Shown piece after piece: positions 44,335 to 52,678 of a DNA stretch of 64,000 bases. The DNA is from Longimicrobiales bacterium. Lineage in GTDB: Bacteria > Gemmatimonadota > Gemmatimonadetes > Longimicrobiales > Gaopeijiaceae. The stretch is taken from assembly GCA_951828585.1 (NCBI GenBank), contig OX639991.1, positions 3,318,576 to 3,382,575 of the forward strand. The letters run 5' to 3'. The position numbers and the translations under genes were made by a program. Within the stretch, counting starts at the first letter, position 1, and the number at the start of each line of letters is the position of its first letter. The notes under the pieces are model-generated. The model was not told the DNA's origin and did no database searches. It was given only the letters and a program-made list of their open reading frames with translations.

Positions 44335-44353
44335 ACCTTGTCATGTAAGGTAT
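44335..44353. promoter_or_regulatory. Candidate PadR operator
   Basis: TACCTT, seven bases, AAGGTA: a perfect inverted repeat in the padR/SRPBCC divergent region, 32 bases before the padR start. PadR proteins typically bind such dyads at their own promoters. A looser TACCTT...AAGGGTA pair occurs upstream of the second padR (48824-48857). Confidence 0.5.
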
Positions 44354-44470
44354 GGGATGCAACCGGGAAGCGCAAGGTTGCCCGCGCGACCCTCCGTCCC
44401 CTACCATCCGGCAGGACCCCGGCGCAGTCCCGGGACACCTCCGCCACATGCCGAAGGGCAGCCCAAAGCG

Positions 44471-44917
44471 ATGACGAAGACCAGAAAGAGCCGAACGATC
44501 GACGCGCCCGCCGAGGCGGTCTTCGATGCCGTTGCCGACATCTCCAACTTCTCGAAGGCCGTCCCGCACATCGCGCGGGTCGAGTTCCTGACGGAGCGGA
44601 GGGTCGGCGTGGGGACCCGCTTCCGCGAAACGCGCCTGATGCGGGGAAGGGAAGCCACGACGGAGCTGGAGGTCACCGAGTATGTGAAGAACGAGCGCGT
44701 CCGTCTGGTTTCGGACGCCGGGGGGACGGTGTGGGACTCGCTTTTCACGGTGACGCCGGAGGGTGACGGCCGGAGCACGCGGCTCGACCTGGTCATGGAG
44801 GCGCGGCCCTACCGATTGCTGGCGCGGCTGCAGGTCCCGCTGATGAAGGGTGTGGTTGCCAAGGCGGTTGTGGCGGATATGGATGCGGTGAAGGCCTGGC
44901 TGGAGGGTGGGGACTAG
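44471..44917 (+). CDS. SRPBCC family (polyketide cyclase/START-like) protein
   Basis: 148 residues: RTIDAPAEAVFDAVADISNF at the N-terminus, then alternating strands (GVGTRFRETRLMRGREATTE, RLDLVMEARPYRLL) and a C-terminal helix (LMKGVVAKAVVADMDAVKAW) as expected for a lipid- or ligand-binding START fold. ATG 44471 is chosen from the family start. It is divergent from padR 1 and may share its control. Ligand unknown. Confidence 0.82.
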   Translation: MTKTRKSRTIDAPAEAVFDAVADISNFSKAVPHIARVEFLTERRVGVGTRFRETRLMRGREATTELEVTEYVKNERVRLVSDAGGTVWDSLFTVTPEGDGRSTRLDLVMEARPYRLLARLQVPLMKGVVAKAVVADMDAVKAWLEGGD

Positions 44918-45099
44918 CCTGCGGTCGCCCGGCCACGGTCGCGTGGCCACAGCGCAACGGCCACGCACGCGAAGGACAGGACCCACGCCCAGTAGCCGAA
45001 GCCCAGATGACGATAGCGCGCGGGACCGTCGTCCACCGTGATCGGCGCTCCGCCCCTGAGGGTGACGACCACTCCGAAGACGATCCCGCCCAAACCCAT
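44914..45099 (-). pseudogene. C-terminal remnant of a prefix-type membrane protein
   Basis: 61 residues with a final helix GYWAWVLSFACVAVALWPRD, matching the ends of the proteins at 42639 (GYYGWIASFACVTVALWLRE) and 47834 (GYWLYAASLTFVAAAMWMR). The prefix domain and the first helices are missing. Its stop overlaps the SRPBCC gene end by four bases (convergent). Probably the last piece of a third paralogue. Confidence 0.55.
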
Positions 45100-45105
45100 C
45101 GACCC

Positions 45106-45867
45106 TCACAGCACACCGGGGATCAGTGCCCTGCGCCGGGCCGGATACTCTTCGAACTTCTCCTGGTACCACCGGTGATGGCTGAGCGCCCGCGGCATCA
45201 GGTTGGCCACCGCATAGGCGAAGAACGCCAGCCCGGCCAGCGACCAGGTCGCCACCGCCCAGCCGGCCCACTCCAGAAGTTCTCCGAGATAGTTGGGGCA
45301 GGAGACGTATCGGAATGCACCGCCCCGGGGGATGGAATAGCCGGATCCGCCGGGCTTCCGCAGCCGCAGGAGGATGTTGTCGGAGTGCACGTTGAGGGCG
45401 AATCCGCCCAGGAACACCGTCAGTCCGGCCAGAAACCGCGGGTCCCCCAGCCAGTCCACGCCGTACTCGCCCAGGTGCGAGATGAACCGGGCGTTCACGT
45501 ACGCGTTGATCAGGTTGAAGACGAACCCGCTCGCCGCGACGAGCACCGGCATCTTCCGGTTCCCGCTGCGTATGCGGAAAGGGTAGATGAAGTTCCGGTT
45601 CAGGTAGTGGCACTGCCACATTCCCAGCAGGATGAGCGGAACCGGTTCGGCGGCGGCGTCGCCCAACGCGTAGACGCAAGCGAAGACCAGCGTCGCCGGC
45701 AATTCCATGACGATCCAGCCGGCCCGGTTCGGAATCTCGGGCCCCCAGCCGGTTCCCGGATAGTGCCGTCCGTAGGGGGCCCTCAGGCGGAGCAGGCTTG
45801 CGAAGGTGACGGCCGCCAGGGCGAAGACAACCCACACGAGCGCGGCGTGTACGGTGGTCTCGGTCAT
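45106..45867 (-). CDS. Steroid 5-alpha-reductase-like (DUF1295) membrane protein
   Basis: 253 residues and about six membrane helices. The C-terminal signature is YSIPRGGAFRYVSCPNYLGE, then LLEWAGWAVATWS and HHRWYQEKFEEYPARRRALI, as in the steroid 5-alpha-reductase C-terminal family (NADPH-dependent enone reductases). Bacterial substrates are mostly unknown. It lies between a DUF3006 gene and a membrane-protein remnant, with no clear operon logic. Confidence 0.85.
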   Translation of the reverse strand: MTETTVHAALVWVVFALAAVTFASLLRLRAPYGRHYPGTGWGPEIPNRAGWIVMELPATLVFACVYALGDAAAEPVPLILLGMWQCHYLNRNFIYPFRIRSGNRKMPVLVAASGFVFNLINAYVNARFISHLGEYGVDWLGDPRFLAGLTVFLGGFALNVHSDNILLRLRKPGGSGYSIPRGGAFRYVSCPNYLGELLEWAGWAVATWSLAGLAFFAYAVANLMPRALSHHRWYQEKFEEYPARRRALIPGVL

Positions 45868-45919
45868 TGCGGTGGTTCCGGTCGGGGTGGCCGGAGTGCC
45901 CGAACCCGCGGCTCGGACA

Positions 45920-46231
45920 TCAGAGGGTGATGTCTCCTCCGGGGTCGCGGCGGCGGAGGCGGTCCAGCGCGGCTTCGGCCTCGTTCAGACGGGTCTGGTG
46001 CAGCTCGTCGTCCACCTCTGCCCCGTCCCATTGTGGCTCACCATCCGAGTGGGGAACCCGCAGCACGCTGCCTTCCCGGACTCCGGCCGGCAGTCGCGCC
46101 AGAGGCACATCCGCGCCGCGTCCGTCGTCGTCGGCCACCAGGACGGCGAGCGGCTTGGCCACGCGGTCGACTACCCATATGCGCGTCTCCCCGCCGGCCC
46201 CGGCCCCGCGTCCCTCGCCCGGGCGAGTCAA
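45920..46231 (-). CDS. DUF3006 domain protein
   Basis: 103 residues with the DUF3006 pattern: IWVVDRVAKPLAVLVADDDG, VPLARLPAGVREGSVLRVPH, then a charged helix (LNEAEAALDRLRRRD). Start TTG 46231 overlaps the preceding stop (TTGA). DUF3006 genes commonly follow ComEC-like metallo-hydrolase genes, as here, suggesting joint function; what it does is unknown. Confidence 0.8.
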   Translation of the reverse strand: MTRPGEGRGAGAGGETRIWVVDRVAKPLAVLVADDDGRGADVPLARLPAGVREGSVLRVPHSDGEPQWDGAEVDDELHQTRLNEAEAALDRLRRRDPGGDITL

Positions 46232-47607
46232 TAGCTGTATGCGAGCACGGTCGCACCCTTCGAGTCGTACAGCGTTGCGGTGTCTCCGTCGTTGTTCCAG
46301 ACGGCCTGGCGGCGCCCCATGTAGAAGCGTTCACCGTCCGCCTGACCGGATCCGGTGTGAACCACGACCCGGCCTCCGCCCTCGATCGTGGCTCCCGCGG
46401 GGAACCGGAAGCAATGGTTCGCGAGGTCGCAGAGGCGCCACCCCCCGATCGCGATCGCCTCGGCGGACGAGTTCTCCAAAGTGGCGTACTCCCCGTTGGG
46501 ATTCTGGTGATCATTCCCCGGCGCGTCGGCCTGGACCGTGATCCGCAGTTGGGCGTGCGAAGTGAGTGCGGATGCCACGGATCCCGCGGTTGCCGTCGCC
46601 GCCACCCGTGCCTCCGTCCCCCTTCTCCATCCCCCGGCCCGGGCCGATGCCACCTGATCCCCCTGCACGACCACGTAGCTGCCGTCCCCGAACCCGCGCA
46701 CCTGCAAGTGTCCGTGAAGATCGGTGCGAAATGTCTCCCGGGCGGTTGCGGCGTACGCGTCCAGCGCCGCCCGCCGCGGATGCCCGTAGCTGTTGTTGCG
46801 TCCCACCGAAATCACAACGACCCGCGGCCGGGCCGCCTGCAGAAAACCCCATGTGAACCCGTTGTCGCTGCCGTGGTGTGCCGCCTTCAGCAGCGTGAGT
46901 TCGGGCACGACGCCCAGTCCGACAAGATGCGTGAGTTGGCGCACCTCGGAGTCGCCGCTCAGCAGGGCGGTGAAGTCGCCGAAGCGCAGCACGAGTGGGA
47001 TCGAACGGTCGTTGTGCCCAGTCGTGCCGCGGGGCAGGAGCGGAAGCACCTCGAGCGTCGCGGAGCCCAGGGAGATCGTTCGCGGCGTGGCTTCCAGGTA
47101 GGTGATTTCGGGGCTCGCCTCGAGGGCCGCGATCAGGTCCCGGTAGGTGGCCGTCGTGTGAGGCTCCCCGTTGTCCATGAAGAACCGCACGGGGATCGAT
47201 TCGATCACGCCGCGCATGCCTCCGATGTGATCCGCGTGGGGGTGGGTCGCGACCATCAGGTCGATCTGTTCCACTCCCATCTCGCGCAGCAGCGGGAGGA
47301 TGTCGCCGCGGCCGGCGTCGATCAGCGCGGTCTGGCCTTCGGGTGCCTGGAGGAGCACGGCGTCGCCCTGGCCGACATCGAGGAAGGTGACGCGAAGGAC
47401 GGTGTCGGGTGGGGTGGGGGTGGGGTGGGTGAGGTAGGATTGGGTGAGGGCGGGAGGAGGGAGGAGAGCCGTGGCCGCGTTGGGGGACGCGCAGAGAGTG
47501 GCTGCCAAGGCCGTGAAGGCAACGACCGTGAAGAAGGGATGGGCGATCCGCCGGAAAGAGTGTGCCGACTGCCTGACACCGGGCGTTGCCATGGTCGATT
47601 GGGACAT
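46228..47607 (-). CDS. Secreted metallo-beta-lactamase (ComEC C-terminal type) with lamin-tail domain
   Basis: 459 residues: an N-terminal signal/anchor (FFTVVAFTALAATLCA), an MBL domain with FLDVGQGDAVLLQAPEG, zinc motif THPHADHIGG (122-130), FTALLSGDSE and KAAHHGSDNGF, then a C-terminal lamin-tail (LTD) domain from about 345 (GEYATLENSSAEAIAIGGWR, FRFPAGATIEGGGRVVVHTG). ComEC-type hydrolases are linked to DNA degradation or uptake; the MBL-plus-LTD pairing suggests extracellular nucleic-acid or phosphoester chemistry. ATG 47607 is chosen. Confidence 0.87.
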   Translation of the reverse strand: MSQSTMATPGVRQSAHSFRRIAHPFFTVVAFTALAATLCASPNAATALLPPPALTQSYLTHPTPTPPDTVLRVTFLDVGQGDAVLLQAPEGQTALIDAGRGDILPLLREMGVEQIDLMVATHPHADHIGGMRGVIESIPVRFFMDNGEPHTTATYRDLIAALEASPEITYLEATPRTISLGSATLEVLPLLPRGTTGHNDRSIPLVLRFGDFTALLSGDSEVRQLTHLVGLGVVPELTLLKAAHHGSDNGFTWGFLQAARPRVVVISVGRNNSYGHPRRAALDAYAATARETFRTDLHGHLQVRGFGDGSYVVVQGDQVASARAGGWRRGTEARVAATATAGSVASALTSHAQLRITVQADAPGNDHQNPNGEYATLENSSAEAIAIGGWRLCDLANHCFRFPAGATIEGGGRVVVHTGSGQADGERFYMGRRQAVWNNDGDTATLYDSKGATVLAYSY

Positions 47608-47708
47608 GCGGGTAGTGTAGGGAAGTCGGAGTGAGGCGACCAGACTGGAAGCGGGTCTGACAAGCCTCTTCGAACAAGTGCGTCTCGGGTTCGCCCGGCG
47701 ACCTCGTG

Positions 47709-47837
47709 TTATGAATGGGAAAAGGCACGCAGATGATCTTCCAGTTCGTCCACCTCGCCGGGGGAAAGGAATGACGTGTGCTCCGTTCGTTTCCGCCAAT
47801 CGCGGATTGCCCGTTCCAGATCGAACAAGGTCTTCAC
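47709..47837 (-). pseudogene. Prefix-domain protein truncated to 42 residues (cluster 2)
   Basis: GTG 47837 overlaps the stop of the gene at 47834 (GTGA). It encodes KTLFDLERAIRDWRKRTEHT, FLSPGEVDELEDHLRA, then stops. This is the front of the same prefix domain, in the same coupled position as protein B of cluster 1, but everything after the first 40 residues is gone. It could still be translated as a short peptide. Confidence 0.6.
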
Positions 47838-48478
47838 ACCCGCTCACCGTCGATCGTGGCCAGCGGTTTGGGCGACGCCCACGCGCCGACCCGCATCCAC
47901 ATTGCAGCCGCAACAAAGGTCAGGGAGGCCGCATAGAGCCAGTAGCCCGTTCCCATTCCCGGACTCCACGGCCCGATCCCGAGGCAGGCAACCCCCACGG
48001 CCATGGTGGCGAGGATCCCGCCGAGCCATCGCACCCCCTTCGGACGAGTACTGCGCAGGGTCAAGAGCGTCAGGAACACTGGTGCATTGAGGAGGGTGAA
48101 CACGGCGAGTCCAGCGACATCCTGGATCGTGATACTCTCCCAGATCAGGTCGGCCGTGGATCTCACAAACCCCCTGCCCTCACCCGCCGGCGGCAGAAAG
48201 AACGACACCCCGTACATTGCCCAACCGACCGCCAACAGCCACCGCCACCGCGGCATGCCCGCCTTCGCGAACTCCCTCGACATCGTGGCAGGCTTCCCCA
48301 GCCCTTCGCGCGCCATCCCAAATGCCCGCTCCCGAGTCAGCGCTCGATCCATCTCCATCTCGAGATCGACCCGGGCGCGCAGGTGATCTTCCAGTTCGTC
48401 CACCTCCCGCGGCGACAGGAACGACGTGCGCTCCACCCGTTGCCGCCAGGCCGAGACCGCCCTGCCCAAATCAAACAC
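47834..48478 (-). CDS. Permease-prefix-domain membrane protein (cluster 2)
   Basis: 214 residues: prefix MFDLGRAVSAWRQRVERTSF, REVDELEDHLRARVDLEMEM, REGLGKPATMSREFAKAG, then membrane helices (LLAVGWAMYGVSFFL, LAVFTLLNAPVFLTLL, ILATMAVGVACLGI, LYAASLTFVAAAMWM). Overlaps the padR 2 stop by eight bases, exactly as in cluster 1. No permease core. Confidence 0.72.
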   Translation of the reverse strand: MFDLGRAVSAWRQRVERTSFLSPREVDELEDHLRARVDLEMEMDRALTRERAFGMAREGLGKPATMSREFAKAGMPRWRWLLAVGWAMYGVSFFLPPAGEGRGFVRSTADLIWESITIQDVAGLAVFTLLNAPVFLTLLTLRSTRPKGVRWLGGILATMAVGVACLGIGPWSPGMGTGYWLYAASLTFVAAAMWMRVGAWASPKPLATIDGERV

Positions 48479-48815
48479 GGCCGGTTCCCCACAGCAGTTC
48501 CAGGGTGCCGTGAACGGCGCGCCAGCTCGCCTTGTCGCTCGCGAGCTGCCGCTTTCCCCTGGATGTCAGCCGATAGTACTTGCGCCGCCTGCCCGCGTCG
48601 GTAAGAACCCAGCGGCCCTTGATGAGGCCCTCCCGCTCGAGCCGGTGCAGCACCGGGTAGAGCATCCCGTCCGACCACTGGACCTGGCCGCCGGACAGTG
48701 ACCGGACCTGCTTGAGGATCTCGTAGCCGTAGTTCTCGCCGCCGGTCAGGATCGACAGCACCATCGGGCGCGACGAGGCGGCCACGAGGTCCTTGGAAGT
48801 CTTTTTCGCTGCCAT
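48471..48815 (-). CDS. PadR family transcriptional regulator, cluster 2
   Basis: 114 residues from ATG 48815 (AAGG eleven bases upstream); ATG 48824 would add three. KDLVAASSRPMVLSILTGGE and NYGYEILKQVRSLSGGQVQW are almost identical to PadR 1, showing recent duplication, while the recognition region and the partner membrane proteins have diverged more. Heads the second cluster and is divergent from secD. Confidence 0.9.
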   Translation of the reverse strand: MAAKKTSKDLVAASSRPMVLSILTGGENYGYEILKQVRSLSGGQVQWSDGMLYPVLHRLEREGLIKGRWVLTDAGRRRKYYRLTSRGKRQLASDKASWRAVHGTLELLWGTGRV

Positions 48816-49177
48816 GACATTCATACCTTGCAGTTAGATATATATGACAGTGAAGGGTACAGCTGGGGTTCCCCGGTGTCAACAGCTTCCGCCACAGCTT
48901 CCGCCACAGCACCGTCCGGGCCAGAAGGGCCTCCCGCCAGAGCCACATTGCCCTTAGCCCGGAAGGATACGGACCTCGTGTACGTATGGGCAGCCAACAA
49001 CAATGAATGAAGTCTTTTCCAACGCGGAGATGAGCCTGAACTCGGGGAGCTCATTTCCCGTTGGACAAGACTAATGATTGACACCCCCTTCCGCCCGGGC
49101 GAACTTGCAAGGCTGTCATTTGGCGCCGGAGTTCCCAGATGGGCGCCAGGGGTTCAAGAGGGGGTCAGATACGCACC
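48816..49177. other. Non-coding region between padR 2 and secD
   Basis: About 360 bases with no convincing gene. Near padR 2 an AT-rich core (GATATATATG) lies between TACCTT (48824) and AAGGGTA (48851), a possible PadR site. At 49028-49052 GAGATGAGC and GCTCATTTC form a hairpin. A consensus-like TTGACA sits at 49078-49083, but the -10 17 bases on (GAACTT) is poor, so a secD promoter is only suggested. Confidence 0.4.
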
Positions 49178-50851
49178 ATGCTCAAATCATTCCGGGGCCG
49201 GATCGTCGTCATCGTGCTGGCGGTCGGCCTGTCCGGCTACTACCTGTGGGACCGGAATCTCAAGCTGGGACTCGACCTTCAGGGCGGGATGCATCTCGTC
49301 CTCGAGATCGACGACCCGAACGGCACCTTCACAGCGGAGCGCCGCGATTCCCTGACCGAACAGGCGCTGAGAATCCTCCGCACCCGGATCGACGAATTCG
49401 GCGTGGAGGAGCCGATCATCCAGAAACGGGGCAGCGACCGCATCATCGTGGAGCTTGCCGGGCTGGAAGATGACGAAAGGGCCAAGGATATCATCAACCG
49501 GCAGGCCTTTCTCGAGTGGAAGCTGGTGCTGCCCGTGACCGAGGTCCAGGATGCGCTGTCCCGGCTGGACCGCGCTATCGTGACGGCTCTGGGAGAGGAC
49601 TCTCTGCGGGCTCTGGGCGCCGAGCCGCAGGTGCAGCAGACCGAGGAGGTTTCGCCGGAGCTGCTCCTCTTCCCCGAAACCGGCGACACGGCCCAGGCCG
49701 GCGACAGCGCCGGGACCGAAGCTGGTTCGGAAACGGAGGCCGCCGGCGACTCCGCGTCACGGGACGAGGAGGAGGACGAGAACCTGCTCCGTCCCTTCAC
49801 CAACCTCCTCCTGACCGGAGGTTACGACGACAAGGGAAGGATGGTCAGCTACAACATCGACCAGGCCAACGTCGAGAAGGCCATGATCTACCTGGCCCTT
49901 GACGAGTTCCAGCGCGCGCTCCCGCGCAACGTCAGCCTGCAATGGGCAATGGACGAGCTGCCGCAGGAGGGGCGTTTCTATCGCGAGCTCTACGTGCTAC
50001 AGGAGGATGCCTACCTGACCGGTGAGCAGCTGGAGGACGCCAGCGCCACCCGGGACCCGCAGTTCAACCAGCCCGAGGTGATCTTCGAACTCAACCGCCG
50101 CGGCGGCCGCATCTTCGAGCAGGTCACCACGGCGGCCCAGGACGAGCGAATCGCGATCGTACTGGACGAAGAGGTGGTGAGCGCCCCCGTGGTGGAAGGC
50201 CGGATCCGGAACCGGGGGTCCATAACGATGCGGAATGCACCGATGTCGGAAGCGGCGGACCTCGCACTCGTCCTGCGGGCGGGGGCCCTGCCGGCGCCGC
50301 TGCGGATCATGGAGGAGCGTACCGTGGGTCCGTCGCTCGGCCAGGACTCGATCGACCAGGGACGGATCGCGGGGATCGTGGGCATCGTTCTGGTCATCGC
50401 CATCATGATGTTGTACTACCGCGCGGCGGGCATACTCGCTGTCGTCGCGCTGGGCATCTACCTGCTCCTGGTGCTCGGGGGGCTGTCTGCGATGAACGCG
50501 ACCCTGACCCTTCCCGGGATCGCCGGACTGATCCTCTCGATCGGGATGGCCGTCGACGCCAACGTGCTCATCTTCGAGCGAATACGGGAGGAGCTCGAGG
50601 CACGTCGCGCGCCCCGCACCGCGGTCGAAGAGGGCTTCGGCAACGCCGTGTCCGCCATCGTCGACGCCAACATCACCACCCTCATCACGGGTCTGATCCT
50701 CTTCCAGTTCGGCACCGGACCCGTGCGAGGTTTCGCGGTCACGCTCTGTATCGGGATCGTGGCCTCCTTCTTCTCCGCCATGTATGTGACCCGCACCCTC
50801 TTCCTGCTGTACCTGTCGGGGAAGCGCGGTTCGGATCCCATCAGCGTCTAG
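49178..50851 (+). CDS. secD: Protein translocase subunit SecD
   Basis: 557 residues: an N-terminal membrane helix (IVVIVLAVGLSGYYLW), KLGLDLQGGMHLVLEID (SecD motif), a large periplasmic P1 domain with an acidic linker near 165-205, then five C-terminal helices from about 395 (GIVGIVLVIAIMMLYYRAAG, SIGMAVDANVLIFERIREEL). It works with SecF and SecYEG, using proton flow to pull proteins out. ATG 49178 (MLKSFRGRIVV) is preferred over in-frame 49139. Confidence 0.95.
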   Translation: MLKSFRGRIVVIVLAVGLSGYYLWDRNLKLGLDLQGGMHLVLEIDDPNGTFTAERRDSLTEQALRILRTRIDEFGVEEPIIQKRGSDRIIVELAGLEDDERAKDIINRQAFLEWKLVLPVTEVQDALSRLDRAIVTALGEDSLRALGAEPQVQQTEEVSPELLLFPETGDTAQAGDSAGTEAGSETEAAGDSASRDEEEDENLLRPFTNLLLTGGYDDKGRMVSYNIDQANVEKAMIYLALDEFQRALPRNVSLQWAMDELPQEGRFYRELYVLQEDAYLTGEQLEDASATRDPQFNQPEVIFELNRRGGRIFEQVTTAAQDERIAIVLDEEVVSAPVVEGRIRNRGSITMRNAPMSEAADLALVLRAGALPAPLRIMEERTVGPSLGQDSIDQGRIAGIVGIVLVIAIMMLYYRAAGILAVVALGIYLLLVLGGLSAMNATLTLPGIAGLILSIGMAVDANVLIFERIREELEARRAPRTAVEEGFGNAVSAIVDANITTLITGLILFQFGTGPVRGFAVTLCIGIVASFFSAMYVTRTLFLLYLSGKRGSDPISV

Positions 50852-50888
50852 CGGCGCTCAAGAGGACATCCCAGGGACTGTTTCAGCC

Positions 50889-51854
50889 ATGTGGCTCTTT
50901 CACAAGTCGAAGTACGAATTCATCAAGCTGCGCCGGAAGGCGTACGTCCTTTCGGGCATCATTCTGGCCCTCGGGGTGACGGGCATAGGGCTCAACCTGG
51001 TCCGCACCGGGACCTGGCAGAACTACGGCGTGGACTTCACCGGCGGCGTGCTGGTCCAGGTCCGCTTTCACCAGGAGACCGACGACAGCGAGTTGCGCCA
51101 GGCGCTGGGCGGGGTGAACGCTCCCCCGATCACCCGCTTCGGCCAGGACAACGAGTTCGTCGTGCGGGCACCGATCACCGAGGGTGCGGATCTGGATGCG
51201 GTGTCCGCCGACATCGCCGCGCAGGTTGCGGCCACCTACGGCAGTGACGCATTTGAAATCGTGCGGCGGGAGTCGGTGGGCGCCAAGGTCGGCGAGGAGC
51301 TTCAGGGCCAGGCGGCCATGGCGATCCTGTTCTCCTTCCTCCTGACCCTTCTCTATATCGCCATCCGCTTCGAGATTCGCTTCGGCGTGGCCGCGATCAT
51401 CGCGACGGCGCACGACGTCCTCATCACGCTCGGCCTTCTCGCACTCTTCAGGGTCGAGATCTCGCTCCCCACCGTGGCCGCCATCCTGACCATCCTGGGC
51501 TACTCGCTGAACGACACCATCGTGGTCTTCGACCGGATCCGCGAGAACCTGAACAAGCGCGGCGGACGGCGCGAGGACCCGTACCGGCTGGTCAACCGTT
51601 CGATCAACGAGACGCTCCCCCGCACGGTGCTCACCTCGGGCACCACCCTGGCGGTGCTCCTCTCGCTCCTGATCCTCGGCGGCGCGGTGATCCGTCCCTT
51701 CACGATGGTCCTTATCCTCGGCGTGCTGATCGGCACCTATTCCTCGATCTTCATCGCCTCTCCGGCGCTGCTCGAGATCCAGAAGCGCTACGGCACGGCG
51801 GACCCCCGCGAGAAGGAGAGGAAGCGGGCCGCCCGGAGGGCCGCCGCGGTGTGA
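50889..51854 (+). CDS. secF: Protein translocase subunit SecF
   Basis: 321 residues, six membrane helices: N-terminal YVLSGIILALGVTGIGLNLV, GVDFTGGVLVQVRF (family motif), SVGAKVGEELQGQAAMAILF, and GYSLNDTIVVFDRIRENLNK. Partner of SecD, 37 bases downstream. Its stop overlaps the tatD start as GTGA, making the unrelated next gene part of the same transcript. Confidence 0.95.
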   Translation: MWLFHKSKYEFIKLRRKAYVLSGIILALGVTGIGLNLVRTGTWQNYGVDFTGGVLVQVRFHQETDDSELRQALGGVNAPPITRFGQDNEFVVRAPITEGADLDAVSADIAAQVAATYGSDAFEIVRRESVGAKVGEELQGQAAMAILFSFLLTLLYIAIRFEIRFGVAAIIATAHDVLITLGLLALFRVEISLPTVAAILTILGYSLNDTIVVFDRIRENLNKRGGRREDPYRLVNRSINETLPRTVLTSGTTLAVLLSLLILGGAVIRPFTMVLILGVLIGTYSSIFIASPALLEIQKRYGTADPREKERKRAARRAAAV

Positions 51855-52678
51855 GGTTCGCGGACTCCCACTGCCACCTTACCGATCGCGCCTTCCGCGG
51901 TGACCGTTCCGCCGTTTTCGCACGGGCGCGGGAGGCAGGAGTTCGCCGCATCGTGACCATCGCCTCGGACGCCGCCGACTCCCGCGCCGCCGTCGCGCTG
52001 GCCCGCGCCCACGAGCAGGTGTGGTGCACGGCGGGAATCCATCCGCACTCAGTCAACGGTTCGCCCAACGGAGGCGACCCCGGCACCGTCCGCGAGCTCG
52101 CCCGGCACCCGCGTTGCGCCGCCATCGGCGAGACCGGGCTCGACTACTACTACGACAACGCGCCCCGCGACGCGCAGCGCCGGAGCTTCGCCCGCCACAT
52201 GGAGCTGGCCTCCGAGCTGGACCTTCCCGTGGTCGTGCACTCGCGCGAGGCGGTGGCCGACACGATGGCAGCCATCCGCGAGAGCGCCGGCCGGGTTACC
52301 GGCGTGCTCCACTGCTTCACCGGGCCCGCCGAGCTGCTGGCGCTGGCTCTGGACGCCGGGTGGTACGTCTCCTTCACCGGGATCGCCACCTTCAAGAACT
52401 TCGACGCCGCCTTGGCCCGCGACGTGCCCCGCGACCGCTACATGATCGAAACCGACGCGCCCTACCTCGCCCCCGTGCCGAAGCGGGGCCGCCGCAACGA
52501 ACCCGCCTTCGTGCCGCACGTGGCCGACGCCCTTGCCCGTATCCGCGGCGAGGCGCTGGAGAAGGTGGCCGCGGACAGCTGGGCCAACACGGGCCGCTTT
52601 TATGGGTTGAACAAGCGTAGCCGCGCGGCAGAATCCCGGCCCGGCGAAGACCTCCAGGAGCGCGGCCCCCGGCCATGA
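51851..52678 (+). CDS. tatD: TatD family metal-dependent DNase
   Basis: 275 residues with the metal ligands DSHCHLTD, IGETGLDYYYDNAP, VHSREA, HCFTGPAE and ETDAPYLAPVP. TatD enzymes are 3'-5' exonucleases/D-aminoacyl-tRNA deacylase-like hydrolases; substrate here unproven. Start GTG 51851. The C-terminal 20 residues are a charged tail. Stop overlaps the mutL ATG. Confidence 0.92.
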   Translation: MRFADSHCHLTDRAFRGDRSAVFARAREAGVRRIVTIASDAADSRAAVALARAHEQVWCTAGIHPHSVNGSPNGGDPGTVRELARHPRCAAIGETGLDYYYDNAPRDAQRRSFARHMELASELDLPVVVHSREAVADTMAAIRESAGRVTGVLHCFTGPAELLALALDAGWYVSFTGIATFKNFDAALARDVPRDRYMIETDAPYLAPVPKRGRRNEPAFVPHVADALARIRGEALEKVAADSWANTGRFYGLNKRSRAAESRPGEDLQERGPRP

